A program made the translations under genes and the position numbers. Shown here one piece after another: positions 6,801 to 7,071 of a stretch of 7,071 nucleotides of DNA (its first letter is position 1; every line of letters starts with the position of its first letter). Below the pieces are notes generated by a model, which worked only from the letters and a program-made list of their open reading frames with translations, had not been told where the DNA came from and did not search any database. The DNA is from Clostridia bacterium (GTDB lineage: Bacteria > Bacillota > Clostridia > Christensenellales > DTU072). The stretch is from positions 1 to 7,071 of the forward strand of contig JAQVQU010000056.1 of the NCBI GenBank assembly GCA_028701415.1, written 5' to 3'.

Positions 6801-6888
6801 TTCTTTTCCTTGTTCTGTCTTCTATTTTTGTTATTTCAAGCAACTTTGTTTTCCATTTTGCTCTGCATTTAGGGAAGATAAAGCTTTT

Positions 6889-6918
6889 ATTATATCTCCA
6901 AACATTTGCATCCCTTAA
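6889..6918 (-). promoter_or_regulatory. Candidate main promoter of the polyamine gene cluster
   Basis: A perfect TATAAT (6894-6889, minus strand) is preceded after 18 bases by TTAAGG (6918-6913), a weak -35 matching three of six positions. Transcription would begin near 6882, giving a leader of about 80 bases before speA. A poor -35 next to a repeat array would fit an activated or regulator-dependent promoter; that is inference. A 26-codon frame (6911-6831) overlaps the same bases. Confidence 0.5.
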
Positions 6919-7071
6919 CCCTGTGTTTTTGGAGAAAACGTTTTTTATTTACAAACCTTCATATCGTTTTTGCGCAGGGTTTGGGAGAATACGTTTTTTG
7001 TTTACAAACCTTCATATCATTTTTTCACTGGGTTTGAAGAATACGTTTTTTTGTTTACAAACCTTCATATC
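6913..7071. repeat. Direct-repeat array, exact 53-bp period, upstream of speA and continuing beyond the window
   Basis: The segment ACAAACCTTCATATC recurs at 6951, 7004 and 7057, exactly 53 bases apart, and the whole 53-base units (6913-6965, 6966-7018, 7019-7071) align without gaps. The copy nearest speA has diverged in its first ten or so bases, where it overlaps the promoter. The two outer copies each hold GGTTTG and CAAACC arms separated by 21 bases (6978-7010, 7031-7063) and a TTTGT/ACAAA dyad around TT (6997-7008, 7050-7061). The third copy ends exactly at the window edge, so the true copy number is unknown. There are no unique spacers and no open frame. An operator array for cluster control is the favoured inference. 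Confidence 0.88.

Noticed and set aside
6913..7071. CRISPR array or plasmid-type iterons
   Set aside because: The 53-base units are similar along most of their length with no unique spacers, and no cas, replication or partition gene is nearby; the position before a metabolic gene fits regulation better.

Overview
The window reads as a bacterial chromosome segment from an AT-rich organism. All recognisable genes lie on the minus strand and most have strong AGGAG-type ribosome binding sites. This fits an anaerobic Firmicutes-like or deep-branching bacterium, but that placement is a low-confidence inference because there is no rRNA or other phylogenetic marker here.

Read in the direction of transcription (right to left), the window is a polyamine biosynthesis cluster. 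It starts with a tandem-repeat leader and promoter (about 6880-7071). Then come a fold-type-I PLP arginine decarboxylase (speA, 5349-6800), an aminopropyltransferase of the spermidine synthase family (speE, 4369-5244), an agmatinase-family ureohydrolase (speB, 3438-4304), a second tandem-repeat array (about 3187-3437), a carboxy(nor)spermidine dehydrogenase of the saccharopine dehydrogenase family (1948-3147) and a carboxy(nor)spermidine decarboxylase (nspC, 621-1754). The 5' part of a glycerophosphodiester phosphodiesterase gene (1-491, cut by the window edge) follows behind its own likely promoter.

Together the five polyamine enzymes would take arginine to agmatine, to putrescine, to spermidine. 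Two different chemistries for adding the aminopropyl arm sit side by side: SpeE, which needs decarboxylated S-adenosylmethionine, and the dehydrogenase/decarboxylase pair, which uses aspartate semialdehyde. No S-adenosylmethionine decarboxylase is visible. The ureohydrolase could act on agmatine, or late in the route on aminopropylagmatine, so the cluster could also encode an agmatine-first route (Thermus-like, or the carboxyaminopropylagmatine route).

The genes are not tightly packed; gaps run from 64 to 290 bases. Two gaps hold direct-repeat arrays, one of exactly 53 bp period and one of 63-64 bp period. Both periods are close to whole numbers of helical turns, and the arrays share a short core motif. 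These arrays are the least explained part of the window and look like regulatory DNA specific to this locus. No mobile element, CRISPR array, tRNA or rRNA was seen, and the plus strand shows no convincing gene.
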